Below are positions 42,630 to 50,128 of a DNA stretch of 64,000 bases, piece by piece. The notes beneath the pieces were generated by a model. That model had not been told where the DNA came from. It saw nothing but the letters and a program-made list of their open reading frames with translations, and searched no databases. Positions within the stretch are counted from its first letter, which is position 1, and each line of letters opens with the position of its first letter. Both the position numbers and the translations under genes were made by a program. The DNA comes from Myxococcus fulvus (GTDB taxonomy: Bacteria > Myxococcota > Myxococcia > Myxococcales > Myxococcaceae), in assembly GCF_900111765.1 (NCBI RefSeq), contig NZ_FOIB01000014.1, positions 124,001 through 188,000 on the forward strand, written 5' to 3'.

Positions 42630-43019
42630 TCACGCGGCGATGGGCAGCATGCTGCGCACCGCGTCCAGCAGCTCCTCCACGGAGAAGGGCTTTCGCAAGA
42701 GACCGTTGGCGCCAGGGGGGATGTCCGTCGTCACCGCGGTGAGCACCATCACCGGCACGTTGCGCAGCCTGGCGATGGACCTGCGCCGCTCGAGGAACTC
42801 GTGTCCGTTCATCTCCGGCATCATCAGGTCGAGCAGGATGAGGCTCGGCACGTAGCGCACGTCCGTCAGCTCATCCATCGCCTCCCGGCCGTTGCAGGCC
42901 ACGGTGACGTCGTAGCCCTCGCCCTCGAGGATTTCCGCGATGGCGGCCCGGATGTCGTCCTCGTCCTCCACGACGAGCACGGTGCGGTGCTTCGCAGCAC
43001 TGGACATGACACGCAGCAT
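42630..43019 (-). CDS. Single-domain response regulator
   Basis: The 129-residue protein is one receiver domain: acidic pair in VVEDEDD, phosphoacceptor Asp64 in LILLDLMMPEMNG, Thr94 in VLTA and Lys110 in LLRKPFS. There is no output domain, so it acts by protein contact, as CheY- or DivK-like proteins do. No histidine kinase is adjacent. The ATG at 43019 is preferred to the internal one (fifth codon) because GGAGG precedes it. Confidence 0.9.
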   Translation of the reverse strand: MLRVMSSAAKHRTVLVVEDEDDIRAAIAEILEGEGYDVTVACNGREAMDELTDVRYVPSLILLDLMMPEMNGHEFLERRRSIARLRNVPVMVLTAVTTDIPPGANGLLRKPFSVEELLDAVRSMLPIAA

Positions 43020-43211
43020 AGAGGCCCCCTCCCCTTCCCGGCGACCGGGGGTCCTGTACGACGCGGGGATAGTGGACAGAACTCCGCGCGGACCCCGGGG
43101 AGGCCACACGCCCCGCGTGCTCCAGAAACGTACATTCCAGCACGAGGGACTCGGGCCCGAGGGGCCTGGGACTTACCTCCGCGCCCAGGCACTCCCTAGG
43201 TTGAGTCCGCC

Positions 43212-44555
43212 ATGTCCCGCACGATGGGCCGCTCGACGACAGCACCGACAGGGGATGGAACGAAGCCGGTGTGGAAGGCGCGTGCCTGGGCACAACTGGA
43301 GGCGTCGCGCGCGCGGGTGCTGCGCATGCTCGCCGGCCTGCCCGAGCGGGTGTTGATGAATCAGCACTCGCCGCTGATGTCGCCGCTCATCTGGGACGTC
43401 GCGCACGTGGCGAACTACGAGGAGCAGTGGCTCCTGCGCGCGCTCGGCGCCCCGGCCCTGACGGACCCGGCCTTCGACACCATCTACGACGCCTTCCGAC
43501 ATCCACGGAGCACCCGCTCCACGCTCCCGCTGCTGCCGCCCGAGTCCGCCTTCGCCTACGCCGCGCGCGTGCGCGAGGCCGTGCGCGCGCACCTGTCCGA
43601 GCACGTGCCCGAGGACAGCGACACGCCGCTGCTCGCCGGCGGCTACGTCTTCGGCATGGTGGCGCAGCACGAGCAGCAGCACGCGGAGACGCTCGCCGCC
43701 ACGCTCCAGTTGATGACGGAGGTGGAGTACCGCCTGCCGCCGACGCCCGCGCGGCCCGCGCCCGCGCCTGTCTCGCGACACCCCGTGCTCATCCCCGGCG
43801 GCGTCGCGCGGCTGGGCAGCACGCACCCGTGGGCCTTCGACAACGAGCGCCCCGTGCACACCCGCGAGGTGCGCCCCTTCCTGCTGGACGCGCACCCCGT
43901 CACCAACGGCGAGTACCAGGCCTTCGTCGAGGACGGTGGCTACGACGAGCCGCGCTGGTGGCACCCGAAGGGCTGGGACTTCGTGCGCGCGGAGGCGCTC
44001 GCCCATCCGCAGTTCTGGTTGCCACAGCAGGGAGGACGCTGGCTGCGCAGGCGCTTCGGCCAGGTGGAGCCGCTGCCCGCGGACGAGCCCGTTCAGCACG
44101 TGTGCTGGTACGAGGCGGACGCCTACGCGCGCTGGGCCGGCAAGCGCCTGCCCACGGAGTCCGAGTGGGAGCGCGCCGCGCACGGCGCATGCAACGTGAC
44201 GCGCGAGCACCCGTGGGGTGACGCTGCTCCCACGGCCGCGCACGCCAACCTGGGTGGAGACACGTGGGGCCCGTTGCCGGTGGGCAGCCACCCCGAGGGC
44301 GTGAGCGCCGAGGGGGTCTGGGGCCTGTTGGGTGACGTGTGGGAATGGACGTCGAGCGACTTCCAGCCCTACGCGGGCTTCGGCGCGTTCCCGTATCGCG
44401 AGTACTCGGAGGTGTTCTTCGGCGAGGACTACAAGGTGCTGCGAGGAGGAGCGTGGGCGAGCGCACCGGTGGCGGTCCGCAACGGATTCCGCAACTGGGA
44501 CTACCCCATCCGCCGGCAGATTTTCGCCGGCTTTCGTTGTGCGTCAGAGGCGTGA
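43212..44555 (+). CDS. egtB: Ergothioneine synthase EgtB
   Basis: The 447-residue protein has the N-terminal DinB_2 domain with the three iron ligands expected for EgtB: His65 in WDVAHVANYEEQW, and His153 and His157 in HEQQH. The C-terminal sulfatase-modifying-enzyme (FGE) domain follows (HPVTNGEYQAFVEDGGY, KRLPTESEWERAA, GLLGDVWEWTSSDF, KVLRGGAW, RNWDYPIRRQIFAGFR). It joins a sulphur donor to hercynine with oxygen. The egtD gene starts 9 bp later, completing a two-gene unit. Confidence 0.93.
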   Translation: MSRTMGRSTTAPTGDGTKPVWKARAWAQLEASRARVLRMLAGLPERVLMNQHSPLMSPLIWDVAHVANYEEQWLLRALGAPALTDPAFDTIYDAFRHPRSTRSTLPLLPPESAFAYAARVREAVRAHLSEHVPEDSDTPLLAGGYVFGMVAQHEQQHAETLAATLQLMTEVEYRLPPTPARPAPAPVSRHPVLIPGGVARLGSTHPWAFDNERPVHTREVRPFLLDAHPVTNGEYQAFVEDGGYDEPRWWHPKGWDFVRAEALAHPQFWLPQQGGRWLRRRFGQVEPLPADEPVQHVCWYEADAYARWAGKRLPTESEWERAAHGACNVTREHPWGDAAPTAAHANLGGDTWGPLPVGSHPEGVSAEGVWGLLGDVWEWTSSDFQPYAGFGAFPYREYSEVFFGEDYKVLRGGAWASAPVAVRNGFRNWDYPIRRQIFAGFRCASEA

Positions 44556-44564
44556 GGAGAGGCG

Positions 44565-45596
44565 ATGAGCTCGATGGTGGAGGCGGTGGAGACGACGACG
44601 CTCGAGGAGAAGCCGAACGGCTTTCCCGGGGTGAAGGTGGAGGTCTACGTGAGGCCGGGGGATGCCCGGCGCGCGCTCAAGCAGGAGGTGCTCCAGGGGC
44701 TGTGCAACACGCCCAAGGAGCTGTCACCGAAGTGGCTCTATGACGAGCGCGGCAGCCAGCTCTTCGACGACATCACCCGCCTGCCGGAGTACTACCCCAC
44801 GCGGCGCGAGCGCGAAATCCTGCTCGCCCACGCCGGGGATGTGGCGCGACTGAGCGGCGCGACGACGCTCATCGAATTGGGCAGCGGCACCAGCGAGAAG
44901 ACGCGCCTCCTGCTGGACGCGATGGAGGAGGCGGGGCAGCTGTCGCGCTTCGTGCCCTTCGACGTGAGCGAGTCCTTCCTGCGCCGCGCGGCGGGGACGC
45001 TGGCGCGCGAGTACCCGGGCATCAGCGTGCACGCGGTGGTGGGAGACTTCGAGCACCACCTCAACCGGCTGCCCCAGGGCGGACGGCGGCTGGTGGCCTT
45101 CCTCGGAGGCACCATCGGCAACCTGAAGCCCGCGCAGCGCGCGCGCTTCCTCGCGGAGCTGTCCTCGGGCCTGCGCCCCGGTGACGGGCTGCTCCTGGGC
45201 ACCGACCTCATCAAGGACCGCGAGCGGCTGTACGCCGCGTACAACGACAGCGCGGGCGTGACGGCGGAGTTCAACCGCAACGTGCTCAACGTGCTCAACC
45301 GCGAGCTGGGCGCGGACTTCGACCCGAACGGGTTCGAGCACTTCGCGCCCTTCGACGAGCACAACAGCTGGGTGGAGATGCGCCTGGTGTCGCGGCGCGA
45401 GCAGACCGTGTGGATGCAGTCGCTCAAGCGCCGCGTGGACTTCGCCGCGGGCGAGGTGCTGCGCACGGAGGTGAGCTGCAAGTTCGAGCAGCAGCGCGTG
45501 GAGGCGGAGCTGGACGCGGCCGGACTGGGGCTTGCCGCGTGGTGGACGGACGAGGCGGGTGACTTCGCCCTGTCGCTCGCGCTCAAGCGCGGCTGA
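44565..45596 (+). CDS. egtD: L-histidine N-alpha-methyltransferase EgtD
   Basis: The 343-residue protein is full length for EgtD. It shows YDERGSQLFDDITRLPEYYPTRRER, the SAM-binding IELGSGTSEKTRLLLDAM, VPFDVSESFLRRAAGTL, a VAFLGGTIGN motif, YNDSAGVTAEFNRNVLNVLNRELGADFD and HNSWVEMRLVSRREQTV. It makes hercynine from histidine, the first ergothioneine step, before EgtB. A GAGGAGAGGCG site precedes the ATG at 44565. Confidence 0.93.
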   Translation: MSSMVEAVETTTLEEKPNGFPGVKVEVYVRPGDARRALKQEVLQGLCNTPKELSPKWLYDERGSQLFDDITRLPEYYPTRREREILLAHAGDVARLSGATTLIELGSGTSEKTRLLLDAMEEAGQLSRFVPFDVSESFLRRAAGTLAREYPGISVHAVVGDFEHHLNRLPQGGRRLVAFLGGTIGNLKPAQRARFLAELSSGLRPGDGLLLGTDLIKDRERLYAAYNDSAGVTAEFNRNVLNVLNRELGADFDPNGFEHFAPFDEHNSWVEMRLVSRREQTVWMQSLKRRVDFAAGEVLRTEVSCKFEQQRVEAELDAAGLGLAAWWTDEAGDFALSLALKRG

Positions 45597-45606
45597 GACG
45601 TCCGGA

Positions 45607-45648
45607 CTCGGGCCTGGGGTCGGGTGTCACCCGGCCCTCGGGCCCGAG
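45607..45648. terminator. Strong bidirectional hairpin after egtD
   Basis: An outer arm CTCGGGCC pairs with GGCCCGAG, and an inner GGGTCGGGTG pairs with CACCCGGCCC (one G-T pair), giving an 18-bp-type stem between egtD and a convergent small gene. Confidence 0.65.
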
Positions 45649-45667
45649 GACTTCAAACACCGCGCGA

Positions 45668-45853
45668 CTAACGGCGCGGGTTGCGACGCGAGGAGACACG
45701 CACGGGCACGGGCTGCGCCACGGGGCGCGTCCACGCGTACCAGAGCGCGGCCAGCACGGTGACAGCCAGCCCGCTCGCGGCGAACAGCCGCTCACCCACG
45801 GGGCTGAGGTCCACGGTGGCAAGGTGGAGAGGGAGCATTCCGGAGAACGACAT
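45668..45853 (-). CDS. Small single-helix membrane protein
   Basis: The 61-residue protein MSFSGMLPLHLATVDLSP... has one transmembrane helix (LFAASGLAVTVLAALWYAW) followed by a Pro/Val linker and a basic end, RRNPRR. An AAGGAG site seven bases before the ATG at 45853 supports this start over a longer in-frame one. Function is unknown. Confidence 0.7.
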   Translation of the reverse strand: MSFSGMLPLHLATVDLSPVGERLFAASGLAVTVLAALWYAWTRPVAQPVPVRVSSRRNPRR

Positions 45854-46050
45854 GCGGGGACTCCTTGCTGGGCGCTGCGTGGAGGTCCTGGGATGGGTCG
45901 GGGTGTTCACCCACCACGGGCCGGGGTAACGACAAGGTTAAGGACTCGCGACGGAATGGGGAAGTCCCCACTCCATCCTTCCATAATGCGTGGGACGCTT
46001 GGCGCTCGCGGAATGTTCAGGACCGCGCCACGCCTGCTTGCTTCCGGGCG

Positions 46051-46518
46051 TCACGCCGGACTCGCCCCGGACAGCTCCCGCTCCTGGGACAGCCGCGCCA
46101 GCTCCACCTTCATGCACCGGTCCTGCACCACGCGGATGCCGGCGCGCGCGAGCTGCTCGGCCGCGGCGTCGTTGCGGATGCCCAGCTGGAACCACACCGC
46201 GTGCGGCTTCTTGGCGAGCAGGTCGGACACGTGCGCGTCGATGTCCTCCGGGCGACGGAACACCTGCACCAGGTCCACCTGTCCGGGGATGTCCGCGACC
46301 GCGCGATACACGGGCCGTCCGAGGATGGGCTCCGTCTCGCCGTGCACGGGCACGGGGATGATGTCGTAGCCGTGCTTCTGCAGATACGCGGGCACCGAGT
46401 GCGCGGGCTTGTGCGCGTGACTCTCCGGGCGGATGCCCAGCACCGCCACCCGTCGGGAGCGCGTGAGCACGTCCCGGACGCCCGCGTCGTCCTCGATGAG
46501 ATTCGCTCTCCAGTCCAT
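46051..46518 (-). CDS. CoA-binding domain protein (YccU-like)
   Basis: The 155-residue protein is a small Rossmann-fold CoA-binding protein: VLTRSRRVAVLGIRPESHAHKPAHSVPAYLQKHGYDIIPVPVHG, then DLVQVFRRPEDIDAHVSDLLAKKPHAVWFQLGI, and the conserved GIRVVQDRCMKVE at the end. The family binds CoA or similar nucleotides; its role is not established. The ATG at 46518 follows GGAGG by five bases, so the longer frame upstream is rejected. Confidence 0.88.
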   Translation of the reverse strand: MDWRANLIEDDAGVRDVLTRSRRVAVLGIRPESHAHKPAHSVPAYLQKHGYDIIPVPVHGETEPILGRPVYRAVADIPGQVDLVQVFRRPEDIDAHVSDLLAKKPHAVWFQLGIRNDAAAEQLARAGIRVVQDRCMKVELARLSQERELSGASPA

Positions 46519-46703
46519 GACCACCTCCACCACGAGCCACCGTTCATGGGAGCCGCTTCCGAGTGGCAACAGCCCACCCGCGACGTCCCAGTCCCAGCGA
46601 CAGACGCGCGGACGCGCGCCGCGTTGCGCTCGTGGGGGATGCGGGTGGAGCGGGGCTCTCCTGCCCGCCTGCCCGGAGCGAAGGGCGGCGTGAGCACGGA
46701 GAT

Positions 46704-46717
46704 GTTCCACGAGGAGC
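46704..46717. promoter_or_regulatory. Isolated parS-like palindrome (12/14)
   Basis: GTTCCACGAGGAGC differs at two positions from GTTCCACGTGGAAC. It lies in the gap between the CoA-binding gene and the lipoprotein-bacM-parB-parA cluster. It could be a real outlying ParB site or chance. Confidence 0.3.
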
Positions 46718-46733
46718 ACGGCTCCCGCGGGGC

Positions 46734-47267
46734 TCAGCGCGGCTGGGCCGCCTGGACCTCGATTTCGCGGCACGCCTCGGTGGCCAGCCGCACATCCTCC
46801 GGCGTGGCCCCCGGCAGCGTCGCGCAGAGGAACAGGTCATTGCCCACGCGCCGCGCGCCGAACAGCGCGGGCGCCGCGGCGCCGATGCCGCCGTCACCCT
46901 GCTTCGGCGCCAGCGTCACGCGCAGCAGCGCGTAGGTGTCCTTCTCCTCTTCCTGGTCGAGGGACACCTCGAAGTTCTTCGACTCCGCGCGCACCCGGTC
47001 GGCCAGGTCCTCCACGGAGGGCATCTCCTCGCCCTTGCCGCGTCGCAGGTCCACCCGGAGCACCGGGCGGCCGGGAGGGCCCGCCTGGAAGCTGTCATCG
47101 GGAGCAACCTGCGCGGACCAACCCTCCGGCAGCGGCACCTTCACGCCCGAGCGCGAGGTCTGCTCCGGGGAGGACGCGTCGGGGGAGTCCTTTCCCCCGT
47201 CGCAGCCCTTGCACCCGGACAAGAGCGCCAGCACCACGCCGGACGCGATGTGCCTGGCGCGTCGCAC
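46734..47267 (-). CDS. Putative lipoprotein next to bacM
   Basis: The 177-residue protein starts at GTG with a lipoprotein signal (ARHIASGVVLALLSGCKGC, Cys about 19). Its mature part has an amphipathic beta/alpha pattern (VPLPEGWSAQVAPDDSFQAGPPGRPVLRVDLRRG, VEDLADRVRAESKNFEVSLDQE, TPEDVRLATEACREIEV), with a shape like small ligand-binding lipoproteins. Family not recognised. It follows bacM by 3 bp and is probably the last gene of the parA-parB-bacM transcript. Confidence 0.78.
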   Translation of the reverse strand: MRRARHIASGVVLALLSGCKGCDGGKDSPDASSPEQTSRSGVKVPLPEGWSAQVAPDDSFQAGPPGRPVLRVDLRRGKGEEMPSVEDLADRVRAESKNFEVSLDQEEEKDTYALLRVTLAPKQGDGGIGAAAPALFGARRVGNDLFLCATLPGATPEDVRLATEACREIEVQAAQPR

Positions 47268-47270
47268 CGG

Positions 47271-47720
47271 CTACTTCTTCTCGCCGCCAGGAGGAGGAGG
47301 ACGGGTGGTGTTGCCGCCCAGGTTCTCCATCTTCAGCGAGCCCTCGAAGATGACGCCCCGGTCCATCGACAGGGACGGCGTCTCCAGGTTGCCCTTCACG
47401 CGGCCGGGCGTCTTGAGCTCGATGATCTGCGTCGCCTTCACGTTGCCTTCGACCTGCCCGTTGATGATGACGGTGCCGGCCTGGATTTCGGCCTGGACCT
47501 TGGCGCCATCACCGATGACGAGCACGTCCTTGGTGATGATCTGCCCCTGGAACTTCCCGTCGATACGGACCTGCCCCTCGAAGGTGAGCTTCCCCTCGAA
47601 CTCGCTTCCCTTGCCCAGAAGCGTATGGACCTCACCAGAGCGCTGCGACACGGATTCCTCCTCCCGCTTGAACAAGGGCCTGCTGGGTGCTTCGTCTTTC
47701 TTCCCGCCAAGGAGCGCCAC
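47271..47720 (-). CDS. bacM: Bactofilin BacM
   Basis: The 149-residue protein has an N-terminal basic/hydrophobic tail (MALLGGKKDEAPSRPLFKRE), then the bactofilin (DUF583) beta-helix: GKGSEFEGKLTFEGQVRIDGKFQGQIITKDVLVIGDGAKVQAEIQ, followed by GTVIINGQVEGNVKATQIIELKTPGRVKGNL. The end is Pro/Gly-rich. Bactofilins polymerise without nucleotide. M. xanthus BacM is linked to cell shape and sits beside parAB, as here. It starts 3 bp after parB and is cotranscribed. Confidence 0.92.
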   Translation of the reverse strand: MALLGGKKDEAPSRPLFKREEESVSQRSGEVHTLLGKGSEFEGKLTFEGQVRIDGKFQGQIITKDVLVIGDGAKVQAEIQAGTVIINGQVEGNVKATQIIELKTPGRVKGNLETPSLSMDRGVIFEGSLKMENLGGNTTRPPPPGGEKK

Positions 47721-47723
47721 GCG

Positions 47724-48617
47724 CTACTCCTTCCTGAGCAGCTTCAACAGCCGGTCCAGGTCATCGTAGGAGAAGAAGTCCACCTCGATGGTGCCCTTTC
47801 CCGGGCTTCGTTCGGTCAACCGGACCTTCGTCCCCAATCGACGTTGGAGCTCCTCCACCAGGGACTTCACCTGCGGGCTCTGCTTCGGCGGCGTCTTGCC
47901 CGCATCCTTCTTGCCGTTGGAGCGACTCTGCTGGACCAGCCGCTCCGTGTCACGCACGGACAGCTTCTTCTCGGCCACCTGCTTGGCCAGGTTCTGCAGC
48001 TCCGGCAGCCGGGGCACACCCAACAGCGCGCGCGCGTGTCCCATGCTCAGCGAACCGTCGGCCACCATACCCTTGACGTCCGCGGGCAGGGCCAACAGGC
48101 GCAGGGCGTTGGCCACCGTCGAGCGCTCCTTGCCCACGCGCTGGCTGATCTGCTCCTGCGTCAGCTTGAACTCGTCGGTGAGGCGCTTGTAGCCCTCCGC
48201 CTCTTCAATCGGGTTCAAGTCCGCGCGCTGGAGGTTCTCGACCAGGGCCAGCTCGAAGGCCTGGACCTCGGTGACCTCCTTGACGATGGCGGGGACCTCC
48301 TTGAGGCCCGCGGCCTGGGATGCTCGCCACCGGCGCTCACCCGCGATGATGCGGTAACCGTCCTGGTCCTTGCGCACGAGGATGGGCTGGATGACGCCCT
48401 GCACGCGGATGGACTCGGTGAGTTCCTTGAGCTTCTCCTCGTCGAAGTGATGACGGGGCTGGTCCTTGTCCCGGTGGATGGATTCAATCGGGAGCTTGAG
48501 GACGCCGGCCTTGAGCGCGGCCTGCTCGGCGGCCTTGCCGCCACCGGGAGCGGCCTGGGGGATGAGCGCGGAGAGGCCGCGACCGAGAGCGCGTTTCTGC
48601 GTGTCTGCTTTCACCAA
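47724..48617 (-). CDS. parB: Chromosome-partitioning protein ParB
   Basis: The 297-residue protein begins KRALGRGLSALIPQ, the ParA-stimulating N-terminus. The CTPase/parS-binding core follows: LPIESIHRDKDQPRHHFDEEKLKELTESI, GERRWRASQAAGLKEVPAIV (arginine-rich C-box) and ENLQRADLNPIEEAEGYKRL. The HTH (ISQRVGKERSTVANALRLLALP, then GHARALLGV) and a C-terminal dimer domain (GTIEVDFFSYDDLDRLLKLLRKE) complete it. It binds parS and spreads as a CTP-dependent clamp. Start: TTG at 48617 (GGAG seven bases upstream) or GTG at 48614. A perfect 22-bp palindrome lies just upstream. Confidence 0.94.
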   Translation of the reverse strand: MVKADTQKRALGRGLSALIPQAAPGGGKAAEQAALKAGVLKLPIESIHRDKDQPRHHFDEEKLKELTESIRVQGVIQPILVRKDQDGYRIIAGERRWRASQAAGLKEVPAIVKEVTEVQAFELALVENLQRADLNPIEEAEGYKRLTDEFKLTQEQISQRVGKERSTVANALRLLALPADVKGMVADGSLSMGHARALLGVPRLPELQNLAKQVAEKKLSVRDTERLVQQSRSNGKKDAGKTPPKQSPQVKSLVEELQRRLGTKVRLTERSPGKGTIEVDFFSYDDLDRLLKLLRKE

Positions 48618-48630
48618 GACATGACTCCGG

Positions 48631-48652
48631 CGCCGTGAGTCGACTCACGGCG
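48631..48652. promoter_or_regulatory. Perfect 22-bp palindrome in the parA-parB gap
   Basis: The arms CGCCGTGAGTC and GACTCACGGCG are exact reverse complements of 11 bases with no loop. The site directly abuts the parB ribosome-binding site (CCGGAG on the coding strand at 48630-48625). As DNA it could be an operator; as RNA it could form a hairpin setting parB translation. Confidence 0.6.
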
Positions 48653-48710
48653 GGCATGGGCGGCGCGAGCGGACCGCGCGTGACGGTGGCGCACGGCGCG
48701 CGGCAAGGGT

Positions 48711-49523
48711 TCAGGCCACCCGACGGCGGGGAGCCTGACGGGGGGACTTGGGGGTGTCGCGCTTCATCAACTCGCGGCCGAGCGCGAGGTAGCTCTCGCA
48801 GCCCTTCGACTTGATGTCATAGAGGATGATGGGCTTGCCGAAGGACGGGCACTCGGACAGGCGCACGTTGCGCGGGACGACGACCTGGAAGACCTGGTCC
48901 TTGAAGTAGCCGCGCACCTCTTCCACCACCTGGTGGGCGATGTTGGCGCGCGCGTCGAACATGGTGAGCAGGATGCCCTCCATCTTCAGGTCCGGGTTGA
49001 GGCCCTGCTTCACCAGGTCGATGGTGTGCGTCAGCTGGGAGAGGCCCTCGAGCGCGTAGTACTCGCACTGCAGCGGGATGAGGACGGAGTCCGCGGCGGA
49101 CAGCGCGTTGAGGGTGAGCAGCCCGAGCGAGGGCGGGCAGTCGATGATGATGTAGTCGAACTCGGCGGCGAGCGGACGCAGGGCGTCGCGCAGGCGGAAC
49201 TCGCGGTTCTCCTGGCCGACGAGCTCCACCTCGGCGCCGGTGAGGTCGGGCGTGGCGGGGACGACCTGGAGGTAGCGCAGCTCGGTGGGGTGGAACAGCT
49301 CCTTCATGGGACGGCCGTTGAGGAGCGCGTCGTAGATGGTGCCGTGGAGCTTGTCCTGCTTGAGGCCCAGGCCGCTGCCGGCGTTGCCCTGCGGGTCCAT
49401 GTCCACCAGGAGCGTGCGGCGCTCGGCGGAGGCCAGGCTCGCGGCCAGGTTGATGGCGGTGGTCGTCTTGCCCACGCCGCCCTTCTGATTGGAGATGCAG
49501 ATGATTCGACCCACGAGCCCCAT
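48711..49523 (-). CDS. parA: Chromosome-partitioning ATPase ParA
   Basis: The 270-residue protein has the deviant Walker A motif KGGVGKTTT near the N-terminus, LLVDMDPQGNAGSGLG (A'), FDYIIIDCPPSLGLLTLNALSAADSVLIPLQCEYYALEGLSQL (Walker B and dimer region) and LLTMFDARANIAHQVVEEVR, with VPRNVRLSECPSFGKPIILYD at the end. It is a Soj-type ATPase that forms DNA-bound dimers and is released by ParB-parS. It is the first gene of the parA-parB-bacM-lipoprotein unit and lies about 1.9 kb from the perfect part of the parS array. Confidence 0.95.
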   Translation of the reverse strand: MGLVGRIICISNQKGGVGKTTTAINLAASLASAERRTLLVDMDPQGNAGSGLGLKQDKLHGTIYDALLNGRPMKELFHPTELRYLQVVPATPDLTGAEVELVGQENREFRLRDALRPLAAEFDYIIIDCPPSLGLLTLNALSAADSVLIPLQCEYYALEGLSQLTHTIDLVKQGLNPDLKMEGILLTMFDARANIAHQVVEEVRGYFKDQVFQVVVPRNVRLSECPSFGKPIILYDIKSKGCESYLALGRELMKRDTPKSPRQAPRRRVA

Positions 49524-49807
49524 CCTCTCTCATGCCCGGCGAGAGCCAGGCGCCGTGCGTGATGCGGTGCACGGTTGCACGCTGATCCCGCTGCTAACAT
49601 GCGCCTCGGTGTCGGATCAAATTCGCGGCGCACGTTGCGCGAACGCTTCCTCCGAGGGCCTGCCAGCCGTCCAAACGGCCTGATTCCGAAGACTTGGAAG
49701 AGCCGTCTTCATGCTGGAGAACCCGGCGAGCGATGCCCTGGCATCCTGGGTTCGGGGGGTGGGTTCGGGCTCGCTCGGATGCCCTCCTTATAAGGAGGCG
49801 CACGCGG

Positions 49808-50128
49808 CTACTTGAGGCGGGTGCGTTCGCGTTGGAGGTCGGCGCGCAGGCGCGTGATTTCGTCGAGCAGGTGTCGCACGTCGTCCGTGGCCTGGGTCCA
49901 GAGGTGCAGCGTTCCATCGAGGCTGACGACATCGAGCGCGTCCATCGCGGCGACGTAGGACTCGGCCAGCTTGGGGTCGTGGTCGCGGAGCGTGCGAGCT
50001 GAGTCCTCCATGTCGGCGAGGACTTCTTCGCGCGACGCGGCGGGGAGTGACCGCCAGCTCTCGATGAGCAGCGCGGACTTCCACCGTTTGGAGATGTCGG
50101 ACAGCTTTGCGTCGTCGTGAGGCGCCAT
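49808..50128 (-). CDS. Small helical protein of unknown function between parS array and parA
   Basis: The 106-residue protein is acidic, all helical and coiled-coil-like: SDISKRWKSALLIESWRSLPAASREEVLADMEDSARTLRDHDPKLAESYVAAMDALDVVSLDGTLHLWTQATDDVRHLLDEITRLRADLQRERTRLK. I know no family. The ATG at 50128 has a GGAAGAAAG site upstream; the longer frame is Arg/Ser/Pro-rich and non-coding in look. Its place between the array and parA suggests a possible role in segregation; that is inference from position only. Confidence 0.72.
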   Translation of the reverse strand: MAPHDDAKLSDISKRWKSALLIESWRSLPAASREEVLADMEDSARTLRDHDPKLAESYVAAMDALDVVSLDGTLHLWTQATDDVRHLLDEITRLRADLQRERTRLK

